Of a stretch of 64,000 nucleotides of DNA, positions 24,204 through 30,953 are shown piece after piece. The notes beneath the pieces are model-generated. The model ran no database searches. It was not told where the DNA came from and saw nothing but the letters and a program-made list of their open reading frames with translations. The position numbers and the translations under genes are program-made. The first letter of the stretch is position 1; each line of letters opens with the position of its first letter. Origin of the DNA: Candidatus Woesearchaeota archaeon CG10_big_fil_rev_8_21_14_0_10_45_16 (GTDB lineage Archaea > Nanobdellota > Nanobdellia > Woesearchaeales > GW2011-AR9); the NCBI GenBank assembly GCA_002762785.1, contig PCXY01000005.1, positions 252,796 through 316,795 of the forward strand, read 5' to 3'.

Positions 24204-25439
24204 CTAAAATCCATGCGGCAGGATAATCTTTCTTTTAAGCATAAAAACTCTGATGGAACTTAATACTATCGTTCCAGTGATGACGATGTATGATATCTTC
24301 GCCATGAAATCGGCCTGCGGGACGCCGAACTGTAAAGCTAGCTGAGCGATGGCTGCAGCCGCCAGACCGCGGGCGAACATGCTGTTCACCAAGGTGCGCT
24401 GATCCAGTTTTAGTTTCCTCGTCAGCAATAGCGAAGAGGTTCTGGAGAAAGCCAGCAGCACGGCGATGATAAGGCCGATGACCAAAGCCCTGGTGTCAGT
24501 GAAGTCGATCAGGATGCCGATATAGACAAAAAAGAACGTCTTCAGGAAAAATGATATCTGGTGGTAAAAGTATTCTTCAGCCGGCGTGGTGACGGCGACA
24601 CCAAGTTCGCCTTTGATAGCTTTCTGCTCTTTCTTGCTTCCCCGGCTGAGTATGCCTTTCAGGATGGAAGAAAGTTGTTTTGAGTTCTTGAGCATCAGGC
24701 CGAAGAATAACGTCGCTATCGCCCCGTTGCCGTTGAGGAATTCAGCCATTACATAAACTAGCAGGAGATAGGCCACGACCATGACATAGTTGTGTTCTTT
24801 AAGGACATGGTTAGTGAGAATTATCCAGATGACACCGCCGATAAGGCCGATAAGGCCGGCGACGGCAAAGAGAGAAGCCAGCTGAGTGAAAGTCTGCCTG
24901 AAACCAAATGAACCCAGCTGGATGATCTCGATGACCGTCAAGGAAAAGACGATACAGAAAACATCGGTGAGAGCTGATTCAAGAGTCAGCAACGAGTATA
25001 ATCTTTCTTTGACTTTTATCTGCTGAAGGATAGGGATGACAAAAGACGATGAGACGCCGCCCAACAGGAAACCCATCAGCAGTGACTCCAGGAATGGGAA
25101 ACCACTGATGAGCATCACGCAAAGGATGACTGCTGAAGAGATGATGAAGTTAAAGATGGTCAGGATGAAACTCTCTGAGAACTCGCGGATCAACGAAGCC
25201 AGGTTGATATTAAACGCGCCGTCGAACAATAAGAACAAGAGCGTGAACGTCGTGAAAACGGGGGCCAGACCAGAGAGGGAAGCAGGAGTTACGTAGTTCA
25301 AGACCGAAGGTCCGATGACAAAGCCAAGGATTATCAGGAACAACACATCAGGCAGGCCGAAGCGGCGGAAGATGAAGCTTGCGAAGAAGGCAAAGAACAG
25401 GATAAGACTCGCTGCCAATAATATGCCAGTAACTGTCAT
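24204..25439 (-). CDS. Cation:proton antiporter, CPA2 family
   Basis: 411-aa integral membrane protein with about 11-12 hydrophobic segments, related to Na+/H+ exchangers of the KefB/NapA group. Features: the GFVIGPS loop near residue 40, the acidic intramembrane region in FLLFDGAFNIN, and ARGLAAAAIAQ near the C-terminus. No C-terminal TrkA-N domain is attached. Ion specificity, Na+ or K+, cannot be read from the sequence. Confidence 0.9.
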   Translation of the reverse strand: MTVTGILLAASLILFFAFFASFIFRRFGLPDVLFLIILGFVIGPSVLNYVTPASLSGLAPVFTTFTLLFLLFDGAFNINLASLIREFSESFILTIFNFIISSAVILCVMLISGFPFLESLLMGFLLGGVSSSFVIPILQQIKVKERLYSLLTLESALTDVFCIVFSLTVIEIIQLGSFGFRQTFTQLASLFAVAGLIGLIGGVIWIILTNHVLKEHNYVMVVAYLLLVYVMAEFLNGNGAIATLFFGLMLKNSKQLSSILKGILSRGSKKEQKAIKGELGVAVTTPAEEYFYHQISFFLKTFFFVYIGILIDFTDTRALVIGLIIAVLLAFSRTSSLLLTRKLKLDQRTLVNSMFARGLAAAAIAQLALQFGVPQADFMAKISYIVITGTIVLSSIRVFMLKRKIILPHGF

Positions 25440-25498
25440 AGATAAATACCTCTTTTACTGAAGAAGAAAGAATCAGGTTTTAAATAAGTTTCGCCGCC

Positions 25499-25594
25499 CT
25501 AGGCAGCGATGGAAAGATAAAGAGCGAGTTCTTCGTGGTCGCCTTGAGCGTATTGGTGCTGGAGCAGGTCACGAAGACATTTCTGATAGTTCAT
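25499..25594 (-). CDS. 31-aa ORF translationally coupled to the PRC-barrel gene
   Basis: ATG at 25594 overlaps the stop of the PRC-barrel gene as ATGA, and the frame runs 31 codons to TAG at 25499. The predicted peptide starts MNYQKCLRDLLQHQYAQG and looks like an amphipathic helix. It is too short for most gene finders. The ATGA junction, used throughout this genome, is the main support. Function unknown. Confidence 0.4.
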   Translation of the reverse strand: MNYQKCLRDLLQHQYAQGDHEELALYLSIAA

Positions 25595-25863
25595 TCGTCG
25601 CTTTCCTCACTATTGCCGCTTGGAACAGCATTCCGCGAGATTATCAAGACATCGCCGACGGCCTTGACTAACTGATGGGGAACGATGACGCCTTTGGCGC
25701 TTCCCAGAACACGGCTCAAGAAAGATGCTTTGGTCGCTTTTATCTTCCAACCAGAGATCTTGTTTCCAGAAACGATACCATCCTCGATATCGCCGAAGTA
25801 ATCTCCTGCATCAGTAAAAACTTTAAGATCGTACACCTGTGACACTTTTTTCATCTTTAACAT
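25591..25863 (-). CDS. PRC-barrel domain protein
   Basis: A 90-aa single PRC-barrel protein. The barrel pattern is visible: VYDLKVFTDAGDYFGDIEDG, a middle strand region and GVIVPHQLVKAVGDVLIIS. A GAGGTGAGGTG Shine-Dalgarno-like stretch precedes the ATG at 25863, so this message is not leaderless. Small archaeal PRC-barrel proteins include cell-division factors (CdpB type) that bind SepF; that role here is only a possibility. Confidence 0.85.
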   Translation of the reverse strand: MLKMKKVSQVYDLKVFTDAGDYFGDIEDGIVSGNKISGWKIKATKASFLSRVLGSAKGVIVPHQLVKAVGDVLIISRNAVPSGNSEESDE

Positions 25864-25930
25864 ACGGATTCACCTCACCTCTTCAGATCAAAGGGCGTAG
25901 GTTTAAATAGTTTTCTGTTATGGAAAGATT

Positions 25931-26617
25931 ATGGTTCTGAAGATAATCGGCTCCTCTCATATCGCCGAACAGAGTGTGCGGGAGATCAAGAAAGCGGTGG
26001 AAGAGTTCAAGCCGGATATCATCGCTTTGGAGCTGGATGCACAAAGGGCTTTGGCCCTGTCGCAGAAAGAACAGACTTCCCGGATCTCTCTAGCCCAGAT
26101 CAGGCAGATCGGTGTGAAAGGATACCTGTTCGCCAAGATTGGCCAGTATGCCCAGCAGAAGTTGGGACATTCGGTCGGCGTGGCTCCAGGCAGTGAGATG
26201 AAGACGGCCATGGACCTAGCTGCCAAACAGAAGACCACGATAGCTTTCATCGACCAGCCGATACAGATCACCTTACGGAATTTCTCTAAAAGATTGACTT
26301 GGAAGGAAAAATTTAGGTTCTTGGGAGATATCTTCAACGGCATCTTCAGAAGCAAGAAACAGGCTGAAAAATGGGGTATCGTCACTTTTGACCTGCGTGC
26401 CGTCCCAGATGCAGACGTTATCGAACTGCTGATCGAACAGCTTCGGAAAAGATATCCTTCTGTGTATAAGACGTTGATAGATGATAGGAACAGATACATG
26501 GTCAAGCAATTGGTCAAGCTGATACGGAAGGATCCTGAAAAAAAGATATTGGCAGTCGTAGGGGCTGGACACGTCAAAGGGATGAATGAGATTCTTCTGA
26601 AAGTAGATGTGCTGTGA
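25931..26617 (+). CDS. TraB/PrgY (Tiki-like) family protein
   Basis: 228 aa. The family hallmarks are GSSHIAEQSV at the N-terminus, ALELDAQR (near 35), GSEMKTAMDLA (near 95), DDRNRYM (near 180) and VVGAGHVKGM near the C-terminus. Known members include the pheromone-shutdown protein PrgY/TraB and metalloproteases such as Tiki. The archaeal role is not established. No clear transmembrane segment remains here, unlike longer archaeal homologues. Confidence 0.9.
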   Translation: MVLKIIGSSHIAEQSVREIKKAVEEFKPDIIALELDAQRALALSQKEQTSRISLAQIRQIGVKGYLFAKIGQYAQQKLGHSVGVAPGSEMKTAMDLAAKQKTTIAFIDQPIQITLRNFSKRLTWKEKFRFLGDIFNGIFRSKKQAEKWGIVTFDLRAVPDADVIELLIEQLRKRYPSVYKTLIDDRNRYMVKQLVKLIRKDPEKKILAVVGAGHVKGMNEILLKVDVL

Positions 26618-26633
26618 TTGTTTTTCCCTATAA

Positions 26634-26643
26634 TTTTATAAAT
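26634..26643 (+). promoter_or_regulatory. TATA box of rnpB
   Basis: TTTTATAAAT is centred about 25 nt before the predicted RNase P RNA 5' end. Confidence 0.7.
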
Positions 26644-26661
26644 CAGCTTCATAAATAAGCC

Positions 26662-27066
26662 TTGAAAGTAGCAGCGTCAGGAAGAGACGGGGCTCGCAAG
26701 AGAACCCAGGAAAGTCCGCCCACCATCAAAAGGCAACTTCCAGAAGGAAGATGGGGAAATCCCATGGCTCTGGCTCAGAAACGACACGTCCTGCGGATAA
26801 AGGGATGATATGGCGAAGCTTCGAGCGATTGAAGTGAGTTCCTAAATGATCTGAAAAGATCTCCAGGTATAACCCGTTGACGTCTCCGCAGGGAACGATG
26901 AAACGGCGAAACCTTACTGAAAGCAAGAATTTCAGGGGCCCTGAAGATTATGGGCCTGGCCGGTGCAAGTCAGTATGACGCTTAGTAGAATACTTCCACG
27001 GATCATCGCATTGCCATCGCAATGTTTGGGTCTTACAGAAGGCGGCTTACGGCGCTCTACTTTCAT
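26662..27066 (+). ncRNA. rnpB: RNase P RNA
   Basis: Catalytic RNA of tRNA 5'-end maturation. Conserved regions are visible: CR-I AGGAAAGTCCGCC at 26708-26720, a GAAACGGCGAAACC stretch near 26900, and CR-V ACAGAAGGCGGCTTA at 27035-27049. The ends pair as P1: TGAAAGTAG at 26663-26671 with CTACTTTCA at 27057-27065, extended inward by AGCG/CGCT across a bulge. Length of about 405 nt suggests a mostly complete archaeal type A-like form. Protein partners Rnp1 and Rnp4 are in this window. Confidence 0.95.
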
Positions 27067-27077
27067 CCCTTTCAAAA

Positions 27078-27088
27078 AATATATAAAC
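27078..27088 (+). promoter_or_regulatory. TATA box of the Sec61beta gene
   Basis: AATATATAAAC is centred about 27 nt before the ATG at 27110. Confidence 0.65.
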
Positions 27089-27109
27089 ACATTACCATAA
27101 ACCACGACC

Positions 27110-27283
27110 ATGAGCAAAGACGACAAGATCAGGATGCCCTCGGGACAAGGCGGAATCACCCGTTACTTTGAAGAGTCAGCTTCTAAGGTCCAGCTTTCTC
27201 CTGCTGCGGTACTGGTAGTAGCCATAACTATCATCATCCTTGTGGTTGCCCTTAACTACTTCGGCCTCGGTTTCTTCAGCTAA
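27110..27283 (+). CDS. secG: Preprotein translocase subunit Sec61beta
   Basis: 57-aa tail-anchored beta subunit of the SecYEbeta channel, too short to be caught by simple ORF filters. It has the family N-terminus with MPSGQGGITRYFEE, then a single C-terminal transmembrane helix (about residues 32-54) rich in Val and Ile. The large partner SecY is at 144-1556. The gene sits between rnpB and the NAC gene, each with its own promoter. Confidence 0.93.
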   Translation: MSKDDKIRMPSGQGGITRYFEESASKVQLSPAAVLVVAITIIILVVALNYFGLGFFS

Positions 27284-27340
27284 AGAGCGAGTCGGCATCG
27301 CTCACAAAGAATACGGCTTAGTCCATTTCAGAACAAGTAG

Positions 27341-27350
27341 TTTTATAAAA
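27341..27350 (+). promoter_or_regulatory. TATA box of the NAC gene
   Basis: TTTTATAAAA is centred about 26 nt before ATG 27372, which helps choose this start over the longer open frame. Confidence 0.7.
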
Positions 27351-27371
27351 ATCAGCTTTTTCTACATCTTT

Positions 27372-27710
27372 ATGTTACCAGGAATGAACCCACGGAAGAT
27401 GCAGCAAGTGATGAAGCAGATGGGCATCCAGCAAGTCGAGATCCCTGCTCAGGAAGTCATCATCAGGACTCGAGACAAAGACATCATCATCAGCAACCCT
27501 TCCGTCTCCAAGGTCAACATGATGGGCCAGGAGACTTTTCAGATTATGGGCACGGCCGTCGAACGGTCTCGAGACAGCAGACCGACCATCTCTGACGACG
27601 ATATCAAGACGGTGATGGGACAGACCGGCGTCTCCCGGGAAGAAGCTGAAAAAGCCATCGATGAAGCATCCGGCGACCTGGCCGAAGCTATCATGAAACT
27701 GATGCAATGA
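27372..27710 (+). CDS. nac: Nascent polypeptide-associated complex protein (NAC)
   Basis: 112-aa archaeal NAC, which binds ribosomes near the tunnel exit and shields nascent chains. The NAC domain starts MNPRKMQQVMKQMGI and includes VIIRTRDKDIIISNPSV and GQETFQIMGTAVE. A UBA domain closes it (DDDIKTVMGQTGVSREEAEKAI). The TATA box fixes the start at 27372. Its last codons overlap the next ORF as ATGA. Confidence 0.95.
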   Translation: MLPGMNPRKMQQVMKQMGIQQVEIPAQEVIIRTRDKDIIISNPSVSKVNMMGQETFQIMGTAVERSRDSRPTISDDDIKTVMGQTGVSREEAEKAIDEASGDLAEAIMKLMQ

Positions 27711-28171
27711 ATTCTACAGACGCAGCAGCCCTAGCCAGGGAGCGTTATCATGCCGCTTCCCACCTATTGACAGTAACCTATCCACTTATCAACGATCCCA
27801 AGCTGCTTATCGGCATCATCAATAACATTACAACAGCTCTGGAAGCTGCTCTTGATGCTATCTTGCTGCATGGCCGGGAACGGCAGACGATTCCACTTTA
27901 CAATACTACTTTACTAGGAAAAGTCGCCTGCTTCCGGGAAAACCTGATGCCCTGGCAGGAGATAAGCTCAAAATATGTCAACCTTCTGCTGGACCTTAAG
28001 AAAGTAGAAGAACTGCATCAGAAAAGTCCAGTGGAATTCTCACGAAGGGGCAATTTTATCATCTGCGGCAAAGAGTACGATCTTACTACCATAAGCCCGA
28101 AAGATATCAAGGAATACTTAAAACTGACTGGAGAGTTCTTGCAGGCGATGGAGCGGATCGTGCCCAGGTAG
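27707..28171 (+). CDS. Helical protein coupled to NAC, function unknown
   Basis: 154 aa, mostly alpha-helical, starting inside the NAC stop (ATGA). A hydrophobic helix (IINNITTALEAALDAILLH) is followed by a charged helix and a small strand region (RRGNFIICGKEYDL). The C-terminal helix has GEFLQAMERI. The next gene shows the same order of elements, so the two are probably paralogues. Coupling to NAC suggests a role near translation, as inference. Confidence 0.7.
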   Translation: MNSTDAAALARERYHAASHLLTVTYPLINDPKLLIGIINNITTALEAALDAILLHGRERQTIPLYNTTLLGKVACFRENLMPWQEISSKYVNLLLDLKKVEELHQKSPVEFSRRGNFIICGKEYDLTTISPKDIKEYLKLTGEFLQAMERIVPR

Positions 28172-28247
28172 CGTAAAATACGCTTTAAAATGGAAAATAA
28201 TAAAAACTAGGCCACATTATGTTCAACTTTATGCGGCAGACCTTACT

Positions 28248-28727
28248 ATGGAAGAATATTTATTAGAAGCGCGGGAAGAATTAAAACGTCTTGAACACAT
28301 CATATACGTCAGTCTCAAATATACGAGAACTGTCGACGTCATCATCAATGCCTTGAACCGCATGGTCGGCACCTTTGATAACATCATCGAAGCCTTTCTG
28401 GAAAAAGCTAAGGAAGAGGGCAAGATCGAATCGCTGCCTAAAAGTCCGGCTTTAAGAGCTAAAAGAGTTTCTGAGATCTACAGCGATGACGAAAAGCTGC
28501 AGCGATACCTCCACTTCTACACGTTTTTAAAAACTGTTCTCAAAGCTGAACCTGAAAAACGACAGGAATACCGCCGCCACGTTACGTTCATCGTCCCTCT
28601 GGAAAAGTCGACAGCAGAGATCAAGATCGACAACCTCACTTATGCTGAAAAATACATGCATGAGTTTCTGCAGTATGCAAGATTGAAGATCCTTGGCACT
28701 TCCGAAGAAGACGAAGACGAGTTCTGA
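28248..28727 (+). CDS. Helical protein, paralogue of the NAC-linked protein
   Basis: 159 aa with the same layout as the previous gene: an N-terminal helix pair (IINALNRMVGTFDNIIEAFLE), a middle helix, RRHVTFIV and a C-terminal HEFLQYARLKIL, plus an acidic end. No known domain is recognised; the helix pairing resembles small HEPN-like or bundle proteins but has no diagnostic motif. Confidence 0.7.
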   Translation: MEEYLLEAREELKRLEHIIYVSLKYTRTVDVIINALNRMVGTFDNIIEAFLEKAKEEGKIESLPKSPALRAKRVSEIYSDDEKLQRYLHFYTFLKTVLKAEPEKRQEYRRHVTFIVPLEKSTAEIKIDNLTYAEKYMHEFLQYARLKILGTSEEDEDEF

Positions 28728-28746
28728 CGGCTGTGGAAGAACAATC

Positions 28747-28756
28747 TTTTTATATC
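28747..28756 (+). promoter_or_regulatory. TATA box of the CADD-like gene
   Basis: TTTTATATCG is centred about 26 nt before ATG 28777. This supports that start rather than the longer frame from 28693, which would overlap the previous gene. Confidence 0.6.
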
Positions 28757-28776
28757 GTGATGGATTACGGCGAAAG

Positions 28777-29445
28777 ATGGAAATCCACTCTATCGTCCAG
28801 GAAAGAAGCCTTTTGAAACACCCGTTCTACCGACTGTGGCTGCAGGGGAAACTGCCTAAGGAAGCGCTGCAGAGATATACTACCCAGTATTTCCAGCTGG
28901 TGGCGCACCTGCCTCGTTTTATCAGTGCTATCCATAGCGACTGCGCAGATGAATCTACTAGAAAGATCCTTCTACAGAACCTGCGAGAGGAAGAGCTGGG
29001 CGAAGGCAACGGCAATGTCGCCCATACCAGATTATGGCTTGATTTTGCGGAAGAGCTGGGCGTCTCTGTAGAAGAGGTGATAAACGCTAAACTGCTGCCG
29101 GAAACGAAGCAGGCAGTGGAGACTATGCGCAGGTTATGTGATTCATCGACCGGCGAGGGAGCAGCGGCATTATATGCCTACGAGTCGCAGGTGCCGCAGA
29201 TCGCTGAAGAGAAGATCGCCGGATTAAAACAGCATTATGCTCTTGATTCTGAGAAAGCGCTGCGTTTCTTTATCGTCCATCAGGAAGCCGACAAGAAACA
29301 TGGCGCGGTCTGGGATGCTTTAATCAGGAAGCACCATGACGAAAAATGTGAACAAAGCGCTAAAGAAGCAGCAGAAGCTCTTTGGACAATGTTTGACGGT
29401 ATGCTGGAAGCCTATGTGCCGGAAGAAATAAGGATTGCTTGTTGA
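28777..29445 (+). CDS. CADD-like diiron oxygenase-fold protein, probable para-aminobenzoate synthase
   Basis: 222-aa protein of the heme-oxygenase-like fold (TenA/PqqC/CADD group). Ligand residues are placed as in Chlamydia CADD: Glu76-x6-His83, Glu136 in YAYESQVP, and His168-x3-Asp172-x2-His175. Lys146 lies ten residues after Glu136, as does the lysine CADD consumes, and Tyr135 precedes it. CADD converts its own tyrosine to pABA for folate. Folate enzymes FolC, ThyA, DHFR and GlyA are encoded at 46-50 kb. A thiaminase-like TenA role is less likely from these residues. Confidence 0.75.
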   Translation: MEIHSIVQERSLLKHPFYRLWLQGKLPKEALQRYTTQYFQLVAHLPRFISAIHSDCADESTRKILLQNLREEELGEGNGNVAHTRLWLDFAEELGVSVEEVINAKLLPETKQAVETMRRLCDSSTGEGAAALYAYESQVPQIAEEKIAGLKQHYALDSEKALRFFIVHQEADKKHGAVWDALIRKHHDEKCEQSAKEAAEALWTMFDGMLEAYVPEEIRIAC

Positions 29446-29511
29446 GTTTTTCCACAACAAAAATATTAAATACTCCCATCTACTCTGTATATCAAAAAGA
29501 CGTGATGTTCC

Positions 29512-30219
29512 ATGACTAAATTCATTACTATCATCTCCGGGAAAGGTGGTGTCGGCAAGACTACCGCAGCCGTCAATATCGCTCAGGCTCTCAGCAACCT
29601 GGGGAAAAAAGCAGTAGTAGTAGACGGCAACCTGGTGACCCCGAACGTGGCCATCCATCTGGGGATGATGAATCCGGAAGGGACCATCAATAAGTTTCTA
29701 CGAAAAGAGAAAAGCCTTCGGGAAGTCATGTATCTCCATGAAAGCGGTGTTTCCGTCATCCCAGCTTCTCCCTCTTATAACGAATTTCAGAAGACCAACA
29801 CGCAGAAGATCGGCAAGATCTTTGAACATCTTAACGATGCTGCTGATTTTGTACTGATAGATGCGCCCAGCGGCCTCGGTTACGAAGTCAGCCAGATCCT
29901 TAAGCACAGCGATGAGATCCTGCTGGTAGTCAACCCTACCCTCAGCTCAGTCATGGACGGGCTTAAGTCTATCGAGATGGCGAAAGACAATGATAATGTC
30001 GTGGCTGGTGTGGTCATGAACCTATCCCATAGAGGACGCCATGAACTCAAGCCGCAGGAAGTGTCGGATATCCTTGGCTATCCGATCATCGCCAATGTTC
30101 CCCGGCATGACAAAGTAAGGAAAGCCCTTCATCGGCAGACTCCACTAAACTATCTTTATCCCAGATCACGGCCGGCGCGCCAGTTCCAGAAAGTAGCGGA
30201 GCATTTGAGTTCAGGATGA
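29512..30219 (+). CDS. minD: MinD/ParA-type ATPase
   Basis: 235-aa P-loop ATPase with the deviant Walker A GKGGVGKTT (residues about 11-19), switch DGNLVTPN, Walker B FVLIDAPSGLG and a C-terminal region that lacks an obvious amphipathic membrane-targeting helix. MinD-type proteins position or regulate partner proteins at the membrane. It overlaps the next gene, a four-helix membrane protein, by 4 nt, so that protein may be its partner. Confidence 0.92.
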   Translation: MTKFITIISGKGGVGKTTAAVNIAQALSNLGKKAVVVDGNLVTPNVAIHLGMMNPEGTINKFLRKEKSLREVMYLHESGVSVIPASPSYNEFQKTNTQKIGKIFEHLNDAADFVLIDAPSGLGYEVSQILKHSDEILLVVNPTLSSVMDGLKSIEMAKDNDNVVAGVVMNLSHRGRHELKPQEVSDILGYPIIANVPRHDKVRKALHRQTPLNYLYPRSRPARQFQKVAEHLSSG

Positions 30220-30734
30220 AATATTCACGTAAAGTAGAATTAAGAGAAAAAGGTTGGAGCTCGCAAGAGATCCACAAAGCAGAGAAAGCGCTGGAAGAAG
30301 CGTCAAGGCATGACATCGCCTTCTCCCGGATGATCTTCTGGAGCGCCCTATTGCTGACGGTGGTTGCGAATTTCTTGGTGACGGCCGTGCTTATCCCTTT
30401 CCTGGCTTTCTTCGAACCCTGGACACTGTACGTGACCATGAGCATCATCGCCCTGATGATCGGTTTCGTCTATAATTTTCTATTGTCCGATATTGCCCAC
30501 ATAGAAGCAAGGCATCATATCCTGGCAGGGATCATCGTTCCGGTCATTGCCATAGGCAATGTCGTGTTGATGATATTTGCTTCGGACAGGCTGCTGTCAG
30601 GCTCCGATATTGTCGTCACGGAAGATCCCTGGACACTGGCTGGCGTGTTCGTAGCCGCTTTCCTGCTGCCGTATCTTCTTGGCCGTCTCCGCTACCTGTT
30701 TAAAGAGAGACGGAAAGTGCTGATCTCCCATTGA
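30216..30734 (+). CDS. Membrane protein coupled to MinD, function unknown
   Basis: 172 aa. An N-terminal helical segment (about residues 1-35) with RKVELREKGWSSQEIHKAE precedes four hydrophobic helices, two of them in tight pairs. The C-terminus is basic. Its ATGA overlap with minD and absence of a promoter imply cotranscription. No family recognised; a membrane anchor or target for the ATPase is a plausible guess. Confidence 0.7.
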   Translation: MKYSRKVELREKGWSSQEIHKAEKALEEASRHDIAFSRMIFWSALLLTVVANFLVTAVLIPFLAFFEPWTLYVTMSIIALMIGFVYNFLLSDIAHIEARHHILAGIIVPVIAIGNVVLMIFASDRLLSGSDIVVTEDPWTLAGVFVAAFLLPYLLGRLRYLFKERRKVLISH

Positions 30735-30760
30735 GAACATTTTCTCTAAAAGATTGAGGT

Positions 30761-30828
30761 CTAGACGTAGCATCTAGTCACTTTGTTCGTGACTTTCTCG
30801 TCAGTAACAACTGAGGATAATGTTGATA
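30761..30828. other. Three adjacent hairpins between convergent genes
   Basis: Inverted repeats occur at 30761-30777 (CTAGA/TCTAG), 30776-30794 (AGTCAC/GTGACT) and 30805-30828 (TAACAAC/GTTGATA, one mismatch). They fill a 219-bp gap (30735-30953) between the MinD partner gene and secD, which converge. They could form terminator structures for both directions or a small RNA. No protein frame is evident. Confidence 0.35.
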
Positions 30829-30953
30829 GATTAGAGTGCAACGTGATCAATCGAAGAGAGAAGCTCGGGGCTCAGCAAAGATTTGTTGTTATCGTAGTTA
30901 TTGAAAAATAAAGATTATAAAACCAAAAATTAGCAGGAATATCTGACCCAACC

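Noticed and set aside
28777-29445. TenA thiaminase or PqqC
   Set aside because: The metal-ligand spacing and the lysine ten residues after the Glu fit CADD better, and no thiamine or PQQ genes are nearby.
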